Shown: positions 20,704-33,054 of the stretch, piece after piece
Layout: each line of letters begins with the position of its first letter
How positions within the stretch are numbered: the stretch's first letter is position 1
Origin: Rhodanobacter sp. C01
GTDB lineage: Bacteria > Pseudomonadota > Gammaproteobacteria > Xanthomonadales > Rhodanobacteraceae
Assembly (NCBI RefSeq): GCF_002001045.1
Contig: NZ_MUNR01000009.1
Span: 62,001-126,000, forward strand
Direction of reading: 5' to 3'
DNA: 64,000 bases
Notes under the pieces: model-generated
Told to the model about the DNA's origin: nothing
Seen by the model: the letters and a program-made list of their open reading frames with translations, nothing else
The model's database searches: none
Translations under genes and position numbers: made by a program

Positions 20704-21693
20704 TCAACGCGACGGCAGATAGCCCAGCGGATCGACCGGATTGCCATCCTTGCGGATCTGGAATTCCAGTTCGATGCGCGAGGCGCCAGTGGAGCCCATC
20801 TCGGCAATCTGCTGACCGGCGCTGACCCGCTGGCCTTCCTTTACCAGCCGCTTGCTGTTGTGGCCATAAGCCGACAGAAAGCTGTCGTTGTGCTTGATGA
20901 TCACCAGTTCGCCATAGCCAACCAGTCCATTGCCGCTGTAGACCACCACGCCATCGGCGGCGGCCCGCACCGGGTCGCCTTGCTTGCCGGCAATCTCGAT
21001 GCCGGGAATCGCGTCCCCACTCTGGAACCGACTGATCAGGCTGCCCTCGGCCGGCCAGCGCCAATTCACGCCGCTGACAGCGCGGGCGGGCCCACTGACC
21101 GATACCGGAAGAGGTGGCGACGCCACGACTGGTGCTGGTGGACTGGGCACGCCGGCCACCGGCACCACCGCCGTGGTGGCTGTCACGGCAGGCTGCACGG
21201 GCCGCGGTATCGGCGGAGCTTGTGGCGGCGTCGGCAATGACGGCGCGACATGCGTGTTCGCGCCCGCAGATCCCTGCGCTGACGGCGTGGTGGCCACCGT
21301 CTCGAATCCTTGCGTCGATGCCGGTGCCGGCAACGTGGCGGAATGGGCAGGCATGGCAGGGGTTCCGGCCACATGTGCGGCGGCGGACCTGCCCGGTGGC
21401 GACAGCATCAACCGCTGTCCCGGCCAGATCGTGTACGGCGCGGCAATGCCATTCCATTGCGCCAGATCACGAAAATCGACGCCCTTGCGGAAAGCGATCG
21501 AATACAGCGTGTCGCCCTTGGTCACCTCGTAACTGCCACCGGGAATCGGCGTACGTGCCGGCATCGTCCTGCCGCCCTGACCGAACGGGTTGCCCGCTGC
21601 CGGCTCAACCACCACCGAGCTGCGCATCGTGGTGCAGCCGGCGAACAGCAGGCAGGCAGTCGTTGCCATCAGCAATCGGAGGTGTCGGTTCAT
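20704..21693 (-). CDS. nlpD: NlpD-like lipoprotein with LysM and degenerate LytM (M23) domain
   Basis: NlpD-type proteins sit in the outer membrane and activate a cell-wall amidase at the septum. The chosen ATG gives a lipoprotein signal ending FAGC with Cys20. A LysM repeat (YEVTKGDTLYSIAFRKG) is followed by a Pro/Ala/Thr-rich linker of about 120 residues and a C-terminal LytM domain. The domain lacks the metal histidines of active M23 peptidases: GIEIAGKQGD and RIELEFQIR replace the usual H-containing motifs, as in E. coli NlpD. It is the last gene of the surE-pcm-yqaA group. The start could be 12 bases earlier. Confidence 0.9.
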   Translation of the reverse strand: MNRHLRLLMATTACLLFAGCTTMRSSVVVEPAAGNPFGQGGRTMPARTPIPGGSYEVTKGDTLYSIAFRKGVDFRDLAQWNGIAAPYTIWPGQRLMLSPPGRSAAAHVAGTPAMPAHSATLPAPASTQGFETVATTPSAQGSAGANTHVAPSLPTPPQAPPIPRPVQPAVTATTAVVPVAGVPSPPAPVVASPPLPVSVSGPARAVSGVNWRWPAEGSLISRFQSGDAIPGIEIAGKQGDPVRAAADGVVVYSGNGLVGYGELVIIKHNDSFLSAYGHNSKRLVKEGQRVSAGQQIAEMGSTGASRIELEFQIRKDGNPVDPLGYLPSR

Positions 21694-21776
21694 GCGCACC
21701 AGCATAACGAGACGGGGCATCATTTTCATGCAGGCCTGCTCGAGTTCATGCATGCCTGCTCCAGCGAGCCGGGTAT

Positions 21777-22385
21777 TCAGTGGGACCAGAGCCACCACCC
21801 CAGCAAAAGACCAAGCAACAGCAATACAGCCCAGCCGATCCATTCGATATGCTTGTGCAACATGTGTTCTGCACGCTCACCGAACAACCGGACAAGAAGC
21901 GCCAGCAGCCACACCCGCTTGCCACGGCCAATCGCGACGCAGGCAAGAAAAGGCACCACCGGCACACCGACGATACCGGCAGCCCACGTGACGAATTTCA
22001 TCGGGATCACCGGCTGCAGCGCGGCCAGCATCAGTGCTCCCAGCATGCCCAGCCAATGCTGGTTCATGTCGGCACGCAGGTTTTCCACCCAGATCGTGAT
22101 GGTTTCCTGCATGTGCGGACTGAGCAGTGGCCGTACCGCCTCATACGCCCAGTGCCCCAATGCATAACCGACCAGCGCCCCGATCAGGGAAAACAGCAGC
22201 GAGATGTTGGCGTAGAAAAACGCCTTGTGCCGCTTGCCCAGCATCATCGGCGCCAGCATCACCTCGGGCATGACCGGGAAGATGAAAGCCTCGACGAAAC
22301 TCAGCCCGCACAGGTAATACACCGCCCTCGGCTCGCGCGCCCATACCAGTGCACGCGCATAAAGATTCCCGAACAGGCGCATCAA
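21777..22385 (-). CDS. YqaA-family membrane protein (VTT/DedA-like)
   Basis: This is a 202-residue inner-membrane protein with about five hydrophobic segments. It has the YqaA/DedA-like pattern FVEAFIFPVMPEVMLAPMML near the N-terminus and LQPVIPMKFVTWAAGIVGVP further on, where conserved Pro and acidic residues sit in re-entrant loops. DedA-related proteins are linked to lipid-carrier or phospholipid movement; YqaA itself has no proven role. Its start overlaps the pcm stop by four bases, so it is coupled to pcm and lies between pcm and nlpD. Confidence 0.85.
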   Translation of the reverse strand: MMRLFGNLYARALVWAREPRAVYYLCGLSFVEAFIFPVMPEVMLAPMMLGKRHKAFFYANISLLFSLIGALVGYALGHWAYEAVRPLLSPHMQETITIWVENLRADMNQHWLGMLGALMLAALQPVIPMKFVTWAAGIVGVPVVPFLACVAIGRGKRVWLLALLVRLFGERAEHMLHKHIEWIGWAVLLLLGLLLGWWLWSH

Positions 22386-23062
22386 CCGATCCCGCCAAGC
22401 AGGGGCACGAAACTGACTGCACCAAGTTCTTCCTGGATGAAATCGCCCTGCCCGTCGCCACGCATGCGGATCAGCGTCTGCCGGCTGGGTGAACCGACCG
22501 GCGCCACCAGCACCCCGGTGGGACTCAACTGATCGAGGATCCGGGTGGGAATGGTGTCGCCGGCGGCAGTGAGGATGATGGCGTCGAACGGCGCCTCGTC
22601 CGGCCAGCCGAGCTTGCCGTCGTCATAGCGCGAGCGCACGTTGGTCAGGCCGAGCTGGCGGAACCGTCGACGCGCCTGGCGCAACAGCTCCTCGATCCGT
22701 TCCACCGTGAACACCTGCGGCACCAGCGCGGCCAGCACCGCGGCCTGGTAACCCGAGCCGGTACCGATCTCCAGCACCTTCTGCGGCACCCCGAACTCGA
22801 GCAAGGCTTCGGTCATGCGCGCCACCACCCACGGTTGCGAAATGGTCTGGCCATGTCCGATCGGCAGCGCGGTGTTCTCATAGGCACGCGAATGCAGGGC
22901 CTGGTCGATGAAGTGATGGCGCGGCAGGTTGCGGATCACGTCGACCACCCGCAGGTCGCGGATGCCCTCGTCTTTCAGGCTGGTCGCGAGGCGGTCGCGT
23001 GCGCGCTGCGAAGTCATGCCCTCGCCCTTGAGTTCCGCCGCCGGCAGTGGATAGAGGTTCAT
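22382..23062 (-). CDS. pcm: Protein-L-isoaspartate O-methyltransferase
   Basis: Pcm methylates isoaspartyl residues in aged proteins so that they can revert to aspartate. The SAM-binding motif is VLEIGTGSGYQAAVLAALVP, preceded by GHGQTISQPWVVARMTEALL, the characteristic substrate-binding stretch. The length is 226 residues. It follows surE by three bases and overlaps yqaA. The surE-pcm pairing is standard and links damaged-protein repair with nucleotide metabolism in stress survival. Confidence 0.95.
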   Translation of the reverse strand: MNLYPLPAAELKGEGMTSQRARDRLATSLKDEGIRDLRVVDVIRNLPRHHFIDQALHSRAYENTALPIGHGQTISQPWVVARMTEALLEFGVPQKVLEIGTGSGYQAAVLAALVPQVFTVERIEELLRQARRRFRQLGLTNVRSRYDDGKLGWPDEAPFDAIILTAAGDTIPTRILDQLSPTGVLVAPVGSPSRQTLIRMRGDGQGDFIQEELGAVSFVPLLGGIG

Positions 23063-23065
23063 CGT

Positions 23066-23863
23066 TCAGGCCGCCTCATCGTGCGCGGTCTGGCCGCTCG
23101 CCATGTCGTCGCTCAGCACCTGCATCCAGCTGCTGACCTTTTCCAGCGCCTGGAATCGCGTCAGGTCGACATGGATCGGTGTCACCGAAACAAACCCGCG
23201 ACGCACGGCATCGAAGTCGGTACCGGGGCCGGCATCGTCCACTTCACCAGCCGGCCCGATCCACCAGATCGGCCGGCCGCGCGGATCGGTTTGCGCGATG
23301 CACGGTGCGGCACGATGGCGGCGCCCCAGCCGGGTCACTTCAAAGCCCTTGATCTCTGCCCACGGTCGATCCGGCACGTTGACGTTGAGGATCGTGTCGG
23401 CCGGCAGCGGATCGACCAGCAGGCGCTGCATCAGCAGCAGCACGGCGCTGGCAGCCGAATCGTAGTGCTCACCCTTGTGATCCTGGCTGACCAGCGACAC
23501 CGCGATAGCCGGCAAGCCAAGAAAACGCCCTTCCATCGCCGCCGACACCGTGCCTGAATAGATCACGTCGTCACCGAGGTTCGCCGAGTTGTTGATGCCG
23601 GACACCACGATGTCGGGCTCCTCGTCCAGCAACCCCGCCAGTGCCAGATGCACGCAATCGGTCGGCGTGCCAGCCACGCGGTAATAGCGGTTGCCCATCG
23701 GCAGCACGCGCAGCGGCGCGTCGAGGGTAAGCGAATTGCTGGCGCCGGAACGATCGCGGTCAGGCGCCACCACGGTTACCTGCCCGACTGCACCGAGACG
23801 CTCGGCAAGCACGCGAATGCCCGGTGCATCCACGCCATCATCGTTACTGACCAGAACTCGCAT
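23066..23863 (-). CDS. surE: 5'/3'-nucleotidase SurE
   Basis: SurE is a metal-dependent phosphatase for nucleoside monophosphates and short polyphosphates. The start [15 protein letters not shown] at 23863 was chosen because it begins the fold; an upstream in-frame ATG adds only non-conserved residues. Metal ligands are D8, D9, S39 and N91 ([12 protein letters not shown]). The length is 265 residues. It is first in the surE-pcm-yqaA-nlpD set and diverges from smr. Confidence 0.95.
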   Translation of the reverse strand: MRVLVSNDDGVDAPGIRVLAERLGAVGQVTVVAPDRDRSGASNSLTLDAPLRVLPMGNRYYRVAGTPTDCVHLALAGLLDEEPDIVVSGINNSANLGDDVIYSGTVSAAMEGRFLGLPAIAVSLVSQDHKGEHYDSAASAVLLLMQRLLVDPLPADTILNVNVPDRPWAEIKGFEVTRLGRRHRAAPCIAQTDPRGRPIWWIGPAGEVDDAGPGTDFDAVRRGFVSVTPIHVDLTRFQALEKVSSWMQVLSDDMASGQTAHDEAA

Positions 23864-24046
23864 GATGCTCCATCGAAAACAGGCTGCGGATACGCTTGCC
23901 CATGACCTGAGGTTCATGGACCCCGTGGTTCATGGCGCCAGGATGCGTACCGTATCTCCCGAGTTTACCGGAGCATGCCGCCGGTTTCACATCGTTCCGC
24001 TCATCCATGTTGACCGCGACGCATGTGCTTTGGTTAGCATGCAGGC

Positions 24047-24592
24047 ATGAAGCGCCGAGCGGCCACACCCATCGACGAAGACGACAGCCGACTGTTCCGT
24101 GAGGCGATCGGTGAAGTGCGTCGCCTCGACCCCGTGCTGCCACCACCTGCTGCCACGAAACCCGCGCCACATCCGCACATGCTGGAGGCCGACGAGGCTG
24201 CGGTTCCGGGCGAGCTGCTCGACACCGCATTCGATCCCGCCCTGCTCGAAGTCGGCGAGGAGCTGAGCTACCTGCGTGACGGCTACCCGCCGAAGCTGCT
24301 GCGCCAGCTCAAACGGGGCCAGTTCAGCGTGCAGGACGACATCGATCTGCACCAGATGAATGCCGCCGCCGCGCAGGCCAGCATCGTCGCGTTTCTGGCC
24401 GAAGCCAGGCAAAACGGCTGGCGCTGCGTGCGCATCGTGCACGGCAAGGGGTTGCGTTCCAAGGCGTCCGGGCCGGTGTTGAAAGGCCTCACCGACCGCA
24501 TGCTGCGCCGACGCGGTGACGTGATCGCGTTTGCCTCGGCGCGGCCGGCACTGGGCGGCACCGGCGCGGTGATCGTGTTGCTGAAAGGCTGA
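24047..24592 (+). CDS. Smr-domain protein (SmrB-like)
   Basis: This 181-residue protein ends in an Smr (small MutS-related) domain with the two hallmark motifs, DLHQM at about residue 100 and the RIVHGKGLRSK loop. Relatives such as E. coli SmrB are endonucleases that cut mRNA between collided ribosomes. The N-terminal 70 residues are charged and proline-rich and could be the ribosome-binding hook. It sits alone on the plus strand between truD and surE, which are normally adjacent. The rescue role is inferred from family membership. Confidence 0.88.
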   Translation: MKRRAATPIDEDDSRLFREAIGEVRRLDPVLPPPAATKPAPHPHMLEADEAAVPGELLDTAFDPALLEVGEELSYLRDGYPPKLLRQLKRGQFSVQDDIDLHQMNAAAAQASIVAFLAEARQNGWRCVRIVHGKGLRSKASGPVLKGLTDRMLRRRGDVIAFASARPALGGTGAVIVLLKG

Positions 24593-24623
24593 ACCCGTTT
24601 TTCAGGAGCGCCCCTGTGCGCCC

Positions 24624-25649
24624 CTACCTCGCCAGCTCACGCACCACGACCGTGGCATAGGCCCCGGCGGGCAGCTCGAACGCCAGCTCCAGCGCATCTT
24701 CACCCAGCCAGCGCCACTTCAGATCCTTCGGCACCAGTCGCAAGGGTCGGCGCTCCTGATCCATGCGCGCTGCAGCCAGGCCCTCGGCCAGATCACCGCT
24801 GGCTGCGCCGATCTCACGTTCGAGCGCGCCGGCTTCGCCCTGCGTCGGCGGTTCACCCCGGCCCCACAGCGGACCGGAGGGGTGAATGTCGGCGCGGGCC
24901 AGTCGCTCGGCCAGCACGTCAGTGAACGGCTCCGGTCCGAACCATGAGCGCGAGCCAGCCAGCGACCAGATCTCGCCATCCAGCGGTTTGTCCCAGGTGC
25001 CGCGATCGACGCGCGCTGCCAGGACGTTGTTGAAGATCTGCGAACGTGCGGCCGACAAAAGCAGTGAACGCTTGTCGCGATCGACCCGACGACCAGCGAA
25101 CATCGCCCGTGCCTGCGCCACATTGCCGCCCTCGCGGCCGAAGCGTTGTTCGCCGTAGTAGTTCGGCACACCACGCGCTGCCATCTGCCGCAGGACCTGT
25201 TCGGCGGCGTCGCGATCGCCCTGCGTCTCGCGCAGTACCAGCACGAAACGATTACCGCGCAGTGCACCACGCTTGAGCTTGCGCGAGTGCCGGGTCGCCG
25301 CCAGCACCTTCACGTCCGCATGCGGAAACGCCGACCAGTCCGGATCGGGTTTGCCGGCCAGCTGCACCGAAAATGTCTGCCGGGTGACGGCATGACGATC
25401 CTTCAGTCCGGCATAACCCACCGCCACCTGCGACACACCGGCAAATTTCGCCAATTCGCGCGCGACCCAGTCCGTATTCGCACCGCGTTTTTCCACCCAA
25501 AGCAGCGCATGCTCGCCGCTGCCGTCGGCGTCATAGCCGAGGATTTCCTCGACCAAGAAATCCTCGGGGGTGCTGCGCAACTTCGCCTGCAATGGCGGCA
25601 CACCGCAAGCCCATGGCAACGAGGCATCGGCAAGTTCGGATTCGGACAT
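24624..25649 (-). CDS. truD: tRNA pseudouridine(13) synthase
   Basis: TruD makes pseudouridine at position 13 of tRNA-Glu. The catalytic aspartate is D84 in GYAGLKDRHAVTRQTFSV. Other family blocks are FLVEEI near the N-terminus, GVPNYYGEQRFGREGGN, and the C-terminal LELAFELPAGAYATVVVREL. The length (341) is normal. It follows ispF by 46 bases at the end of the eno-ftsB-ispD-ispF run. Confidence 0.95.
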   Translation of the reverse strand: MSESELADASLPWACGVPPLQAKLRSTPEDFLVEEILGYDADGSGEHALLWVEKRGANTDWVARELAKFAGVSQVAVGYAGLKDRHAVTRQTFSVQLAGKPDPDWSAFPHADVKVLAATRHSRKLKRGALRGNRFVLVLRETQGDRDAAEQVLRQMAARGVPNYYGEQRFGREGGNVAQARAMFAGRRVDRDKRSLLLSAARSQIFNNVLAARVDRGTWDKPLDGEIWSLAGSRSWFGPEPFTDVLAERLARADIHPSGPLWGRGEPPTQGEAGALEREIGAASGDLAEGLAAARMDQERRPLRLVPKDLKWRWLGEDALELAFELPAGAYATVVVRELAR

Positions 25650-25695
25650 GACACTCCGCCGGTCATGCCGGCTGTCAGATGGAAACAGACAGCGC

Positions 25696-26169
25696 TCAAC
25701 GCCGTTCGAGCAGGACGCTGGCCTGCGCTGCTATACCTTCGCCGCGCCCGGTGAAACCGAGCTGCTCGGTGGTGGTGGCCTTGATGCTGATACGACCGAT
25801 TTCGCTGTCCAGATCGGCGGCGAGGTTTTCGCGCATCGAGTGCGCGTGCGGGCCGACCTTAGGCGACTCGCATATCACCGTGACATCGGCATTGCCCAGC
25901 GCGTAGCCCTGCTGTGCCATCAACATGGCCGCGTGGCGCAGGAACTGGCGACTGTCCGCACTGCGCCAGCGCTCGTCGCTGGGCGGGAAGTGCGAGCCGA
26001 TGTCACCAAGCGCCAGCGCACCGAAGATCGCATCGCACAATGCATGGATCACCACGTCGCCGTCCGAATGGGCGACCACACCACGTCGATGCGGCACACG
26101 CACACCACCGAGCGTGACGTGGTCGCCTTCGCCGAAAGCATGCACATCGAAGCCGCTACCGATTCTCAT
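25696..26169 (-). CDS. ispF: 2-C-methyl-D-erythritol 2,4-cyclodiphosphate synthase
   Basis: IspF catalyses the fifth step of the MEP isoprenoid pathway, forming MEcPP with loss of CMP. The zinc ligands D8, H10 and H42 are present (GSGFDVHAF and [11 protein letters not shown]), as is the C-terminal [17 protein letters not shown]. The ATG at 26169 gives the normal 157-residue protein and a ten-base gap to ispD. Confidence 0.96.
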   Translation of the reverse strand: MRIGSGFDVHAFGEGDHVTLGGVRVPHRRGVVAHSDGDVVIHALCDAIFGALALGDIGSHFPPSDERWRSADSRQFLRHAAMLMAQQGYALGNADVTVICESPKVGPHAHSMRENLAADLDSEIGRISIKATTTEQLGFTGRGEGIAAQASVLLERR

Positions 26170-26179
26170 GCGCCCGTCC

Positions 26180-26878
26180 TCATGTGCCCGTCCTCGCAAG
26201 CAGGAACTCGGCCAGCGCGAAATCCGCCGCCGTGGTCACCTTGATATTGTCCTCGGCTCCCTCGACCAGCAAGGGCGCGAAACCGGCCTGCTCCATCGCC
26301 ATTGCCTCGTCGCTGGGGTTGACCCCACGCCGAGCCGCCTCGCGCAGCGCCGAGGACAGCGGTCCACGCCGGAACATCTGCGGTGTGAAGGCACGCCAGC
26401 GCTGGTCGCGCGGCTCGGTCAACCCGCTGCGACCGTCAGCATCCGCACGTTTCAGCGTGTCGCGCAACGGTGCACCCAGCAGGCCGCCATCGGCTGCGCC
26501 GGCCAGTTCGATCAACTTGCCGATATCGGCCAGGCGTACGCAAGGTCTCGCGGCATCGTGCACCAGCACGAAATCGTCGGCAGTTACCGCCTCCGGCAAC
26601 GCCTCCAACCCCGCCAGCACCGAATCACTGCGCTCGGCACCGCCGATGGCCGTATGCACCGGCTTGCCGTTGAGTTTTGTGAGACCAGGCCAATGCGTAT
26701 CCGCCGCTCCAAGCGTTACCAGCAGCCCGACGATCTGCGGGTGGGCGGCCAGCCGTTCCAGGGTGTGCTCGATCAGCGGGCGCCCGGCCAGCGGAAGGTA
26801 TTGCTTGGGACAGGTCCCGCCGACGCGCATGCCGCGCCCGGCCGCCGGCACCACGCACCACACGGACGGTGCCTTCAT
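26180..26878 (-). CDS. ispD: 2-C-methyl-D-erythritol 4-phosphate cytidylyltransferase
   Basis: IspD joins CTP to methylerythritol phosphate in the MEP pathway. The nucleotide-binding N-terminus reads [20 protein letters not shown], with the family lysine, and [12 protein letters not shown] is the conserved central motif. The length is 232 residues. It overlaps ftsB by four bases and precedes ispF. The CTP it uses is made by pyrG, encoded upstream in the same block. Confidence 0.96.
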   Translation of the reverse strand: MKAPSVWCVVPAAGRGMRVGGTCPKQYLPLAGRPLIEHTLERLAAHPQIVGLLVTLGAADTHWPGLTKLNGKPVHTAIGGAERSDSVLAGLEALPEAVTADDFVLVHDAARPCVRLADIGKLIELAGAADGGLLGAPLRDTLKRADADGRSGLTEPRDQRWRAFTPQMFRRGPLSSALREAARRGVNPSDEAMAMEQAGFAPLLVEGAEDNIKVTTAADFALAEFLLARTGT

Positions 26879-27204
26879 GGCGAACCGGCAGACGTAGTCG
26901 GTGCAGGTTGTGCGCTGCCAGCGTTCGCCGGCGGCTCGACCACCTGGTAGAACGTTTCGCCCGGCTTGATCAACCCAAGCTCGGTGCGCGCTCGCGCCTC
27001 GACTGCCTGGTCACCATGCTTGAGGTCGAATACATCGGCGCCGACCGACTGGTTGCGCTGCTGCAGCCTTGCATTCTCGTCGGTCTGCTTCTTGACTGCG
27101 ACGCGCAGGCTGTCCACCTCATGCATGCTGCCGCTGCCGGACCACAGCTTCAGCTGCAGTCCGATCAGGACCATGATCAGAATCAGGGCGATCCAGCGCA
27201 GCAT
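26875..27204 (-). CDS. ftsB: Cell division protein FtsB
   Basis: FtsB is a bitopic membrane protein of the FtsQBL divisome complex. A short N-terminus leads into one membrane helix at about residues 4-19 (IALILIMVLIGLQLKL). It is followed by a coiled coil at about 28-60 and the conserved ARTELGLIKPGETFYQV. The C-terminal 20 residues are Ala/Pro/Ser-rich. The length is 109 residues. It lies between eno and ispD, the classical gammaproteobacterial position. Confidence 0.93.
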   Translation of the reverse strand: MLRWIALILIMVLIGLQLKLWSGSGSMHEVDSLRVAVKKQTDENARLQQRNQSVGADVFDLKHGDQAVEARARTELGLIKPGETFYQVVEPPANAGSAQPAPTTSAGSP

Positions 27205-27223
27205 GGGCAGCCGACGACTCCGC

Positions 27224-28579
<1,356 letters not shown>

Positions 28580-28584
28580 CTATT

Positions 28585-31109
<2,525 letters not shown>

Positions 31110-31233
31110 TTAGGCATTTTAGCTGCAGAAGCGTCCCGCTGCGAGATGGCAGTGGATATTTCATCGTTTTGGTTCATCTCCACGGCCGCCACGATGGGTG
31201 AAACAGCGCTTGACCGCCTGCTAGCATGACTGG

Positions 31234-33033
31234 ATGAACTCCCCCATCCCCGCCCGTCTAGCCGCCCTGCGCGCGGCCATGCAGCAGCATGCCGTCGCCG
31301 CCGTCCTCGTTCCCAGCGCCGATCCGCACTTGTCCGAATACCTGCCCGGGCACTGGCAGGCGCGCGAATGGCTATCCGGCTTCACCGGCTCGGCCGGCAC
31401 CCTGATCGTCACCGCTGATCATGCCGGGCTGTGGACCGATTCGCGCTACTTCGCGCAGGCCGAACAGCAACTGGCCGGCAGCGGCATCGCCCTGATGAAG
31501 TTGCGCGTGCCGCACGCAGCCGAGCATCTGGGATGGTTGCAGCAGCATCTGCGTGAGAGCGATGTGCTGGCGGTGGCCGGCGACAGCGTGGCACTGACCA
31601 CCCAGCGGCAGATCGAGCGGCGGCTGGCCGAAGCCGGTGCCAGCCTGCGTGTCGATCTGGATTTGCCCGGGGCCATCTGGCTAGACCGTCCTGCGTTGCC
31701 GCAGGCACCGGTGGTCGAGCACGACCCGAGCTATGCCAGTATCTCGCGCACCGACAAACTCGGCCGTCTGCGCACCGCGATGCGCAAGCTCGGTGCCACC
31801 CATCACCTCGTCTCCAGCCTCGATGACATCGCCTGGCTGACCAACCTGCGTGGCAGCGATGTGGAATGCAACCCGGTCTTCCTCGCCCATCTGCTGGTGC
31901 AGGTGGACAGCCGCGCCACCTTGTTCGTCAACCGCGCCAAGCTCAGTGATGTGCTGGTCGCGGCGCTGGCTACCGACGGCATCGGCATCGCCGACTACGC
32001 CTCGATCACCTCGACCCTGCAGGAACTCGGCGCCGCCGACCACCTGCTGCTGGACAGTGGCCGGGTGGTCAGCTCGATTGCCGCGGCGATTGCGCCGACC
32101 GTAAGCCGGATCGAGGCAGCCAACCCGAGTACCGCGTTCAAGGCGATCAAGAGCGCTGCCGAACTCGAGCATATCCGCGACGTGATGCGCCGCGACGGTG
32201 CCGCCTTGGTACGCGGCTTCCGCCGGCTGGAACAGCGCCTTGCCGCCGGTATGACGGTGACCGAACTGGATGTCGACACCCTGTTGCACGAAGAGCGTTC
32301 GGCCCAACCGGGCTGGGTCGGCGAGAGCTTCGCCACCATCGCCGGCTACCAGGCCAACGGCGCGCTGCCGCATTACCGCGCCACCCCGGAATCACACAGC
32401 ACGCTGCAGGCCGAAGGCCTGCTGCTGATCGATTCGGGTGGCCAGTATCTCGGCGGTACTACCGACATCACCCGCGTGCTGGCGCTTGGCGAGACCACGC
32501 CGGAACAACGGCGCGATGCCACCCTGGTGATGAAAGGCATGATCGCCCTGTCCCGTGCGCGCTTTCCGAAAGGAGCCAGCGGCCCTCAGCTCGACGCGCT
32601 GGCTCGTGCCCCCTTGTGGGCCTGCGGCATGGACTACGGCCATGGCACCGGTCATGGCGTGGGCTATTTCCTCAACGTGCACGAAGGCCCGCACGGCATC
32701 CGCCCACCCGTCGCCGGGGGCGCTTTGGTGGCGCTGGAGCCGGGCATGATCAGTTCGATCGAGCCGGGCCTGTACAAGCCCGGCCGCCACGGCATCCGTC
32801 ACGAGAATCTGGCCGTGGTGGTCGAGGCCGACCGCACCGAATTCGGTGAGTTCAACGCGTTCGAGACGTTGACACTGTGCCCATTCGACCGCCGCGCCCT
32901 CGAGCCGAGCCTGCTCAACCCGGAAGAGCGCGCGTGGCTCGATGACTACCATGCCAGCGTACGGGCGGCACTCAGTCCCTTGCTGGACGACGCCGACCTG
33001 GAATGGTTGAACCGGCACTGCTCGCCGTTGTAG
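31234..33033 (+). CDS. Aminopeptidase P family protein (M24B, Xaa-Pro aminopeptidase)
   Basis: This 599-residue cytoplasmic enzyme is predicted to remove N-terminal residues preceding proline. It is of the long, three-domain type (two creatinase-like N-terminal domains, then the pita-bread catalytic domain) similar in length to eukaryotic XPNPEP1. The five metal ligands are visible at D400, D411, H474, E510 and E524, in LIDSGG, TTDITR, GHGVGYFLNVHEGP, SSIEPGLY and HENLAVV. No signal peptide is present. It diverges from pyrG across 145 bases. Confidence 0.93.
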   Translation: MNSPIPARLAALRAAMQQHAVAAVLVPSADPHLSEYLPGHWQAREWLSGFTGSAGTLIVTADHAGLWTDSRYFAQAEQQLAGSGIALMKLRVPHAAEHLGWLQQHLRESDVLAVAGDSVALTTQRQIERRLAEAGASLRVDLDLPGAIWLDRPALPQAPVVEHDPSYASISRTDKLGRLRTAMRKLGATHHLVSSLDDIAWLTNLRGSDVECNPVFLAHLLVQVDSRATLFVNRAKLSDVLVAALATDGIGIADYASITSTLQELGAADHLLLDSGRVVSSIAAAIAPTVSRIEAANPSTAFKAIKSAAELEHIRDVMRRDGAALVRGFRRLEQRLAAGMTVTELDVDTLLHEERSAQPGWVGESFATIAGYQANGALPHYRATPESHSTLQAEGLLLIDSGGQYLGGTTDITRVLALGETTPEQRRDATLVMKGMIALSRARFPKGASGPQLDALARAPLWACGMDYGHGTGHGVGYFLNVHEGPHGIRPPVAGGALVALEPGMISSIEPGLYKPGRHGIRHENLAVVVEADRTEFGEFNAFETLTLCPFDRRALEPSLLNPEERAWLDDYHASVRAALSPLLDDADLEWLNRHCSPL

Positions 33034-33054
33034 CAGCTGCTCCCGACCGGGCCT

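Noticed and set aside
20704..21693. Active M23 endopeptidase
   Set aside because: The zinc-binding histidines are replaced (GIEIAGKQGD, ELEFQIR), so it is an NlpD-type activator, not an enzyme.
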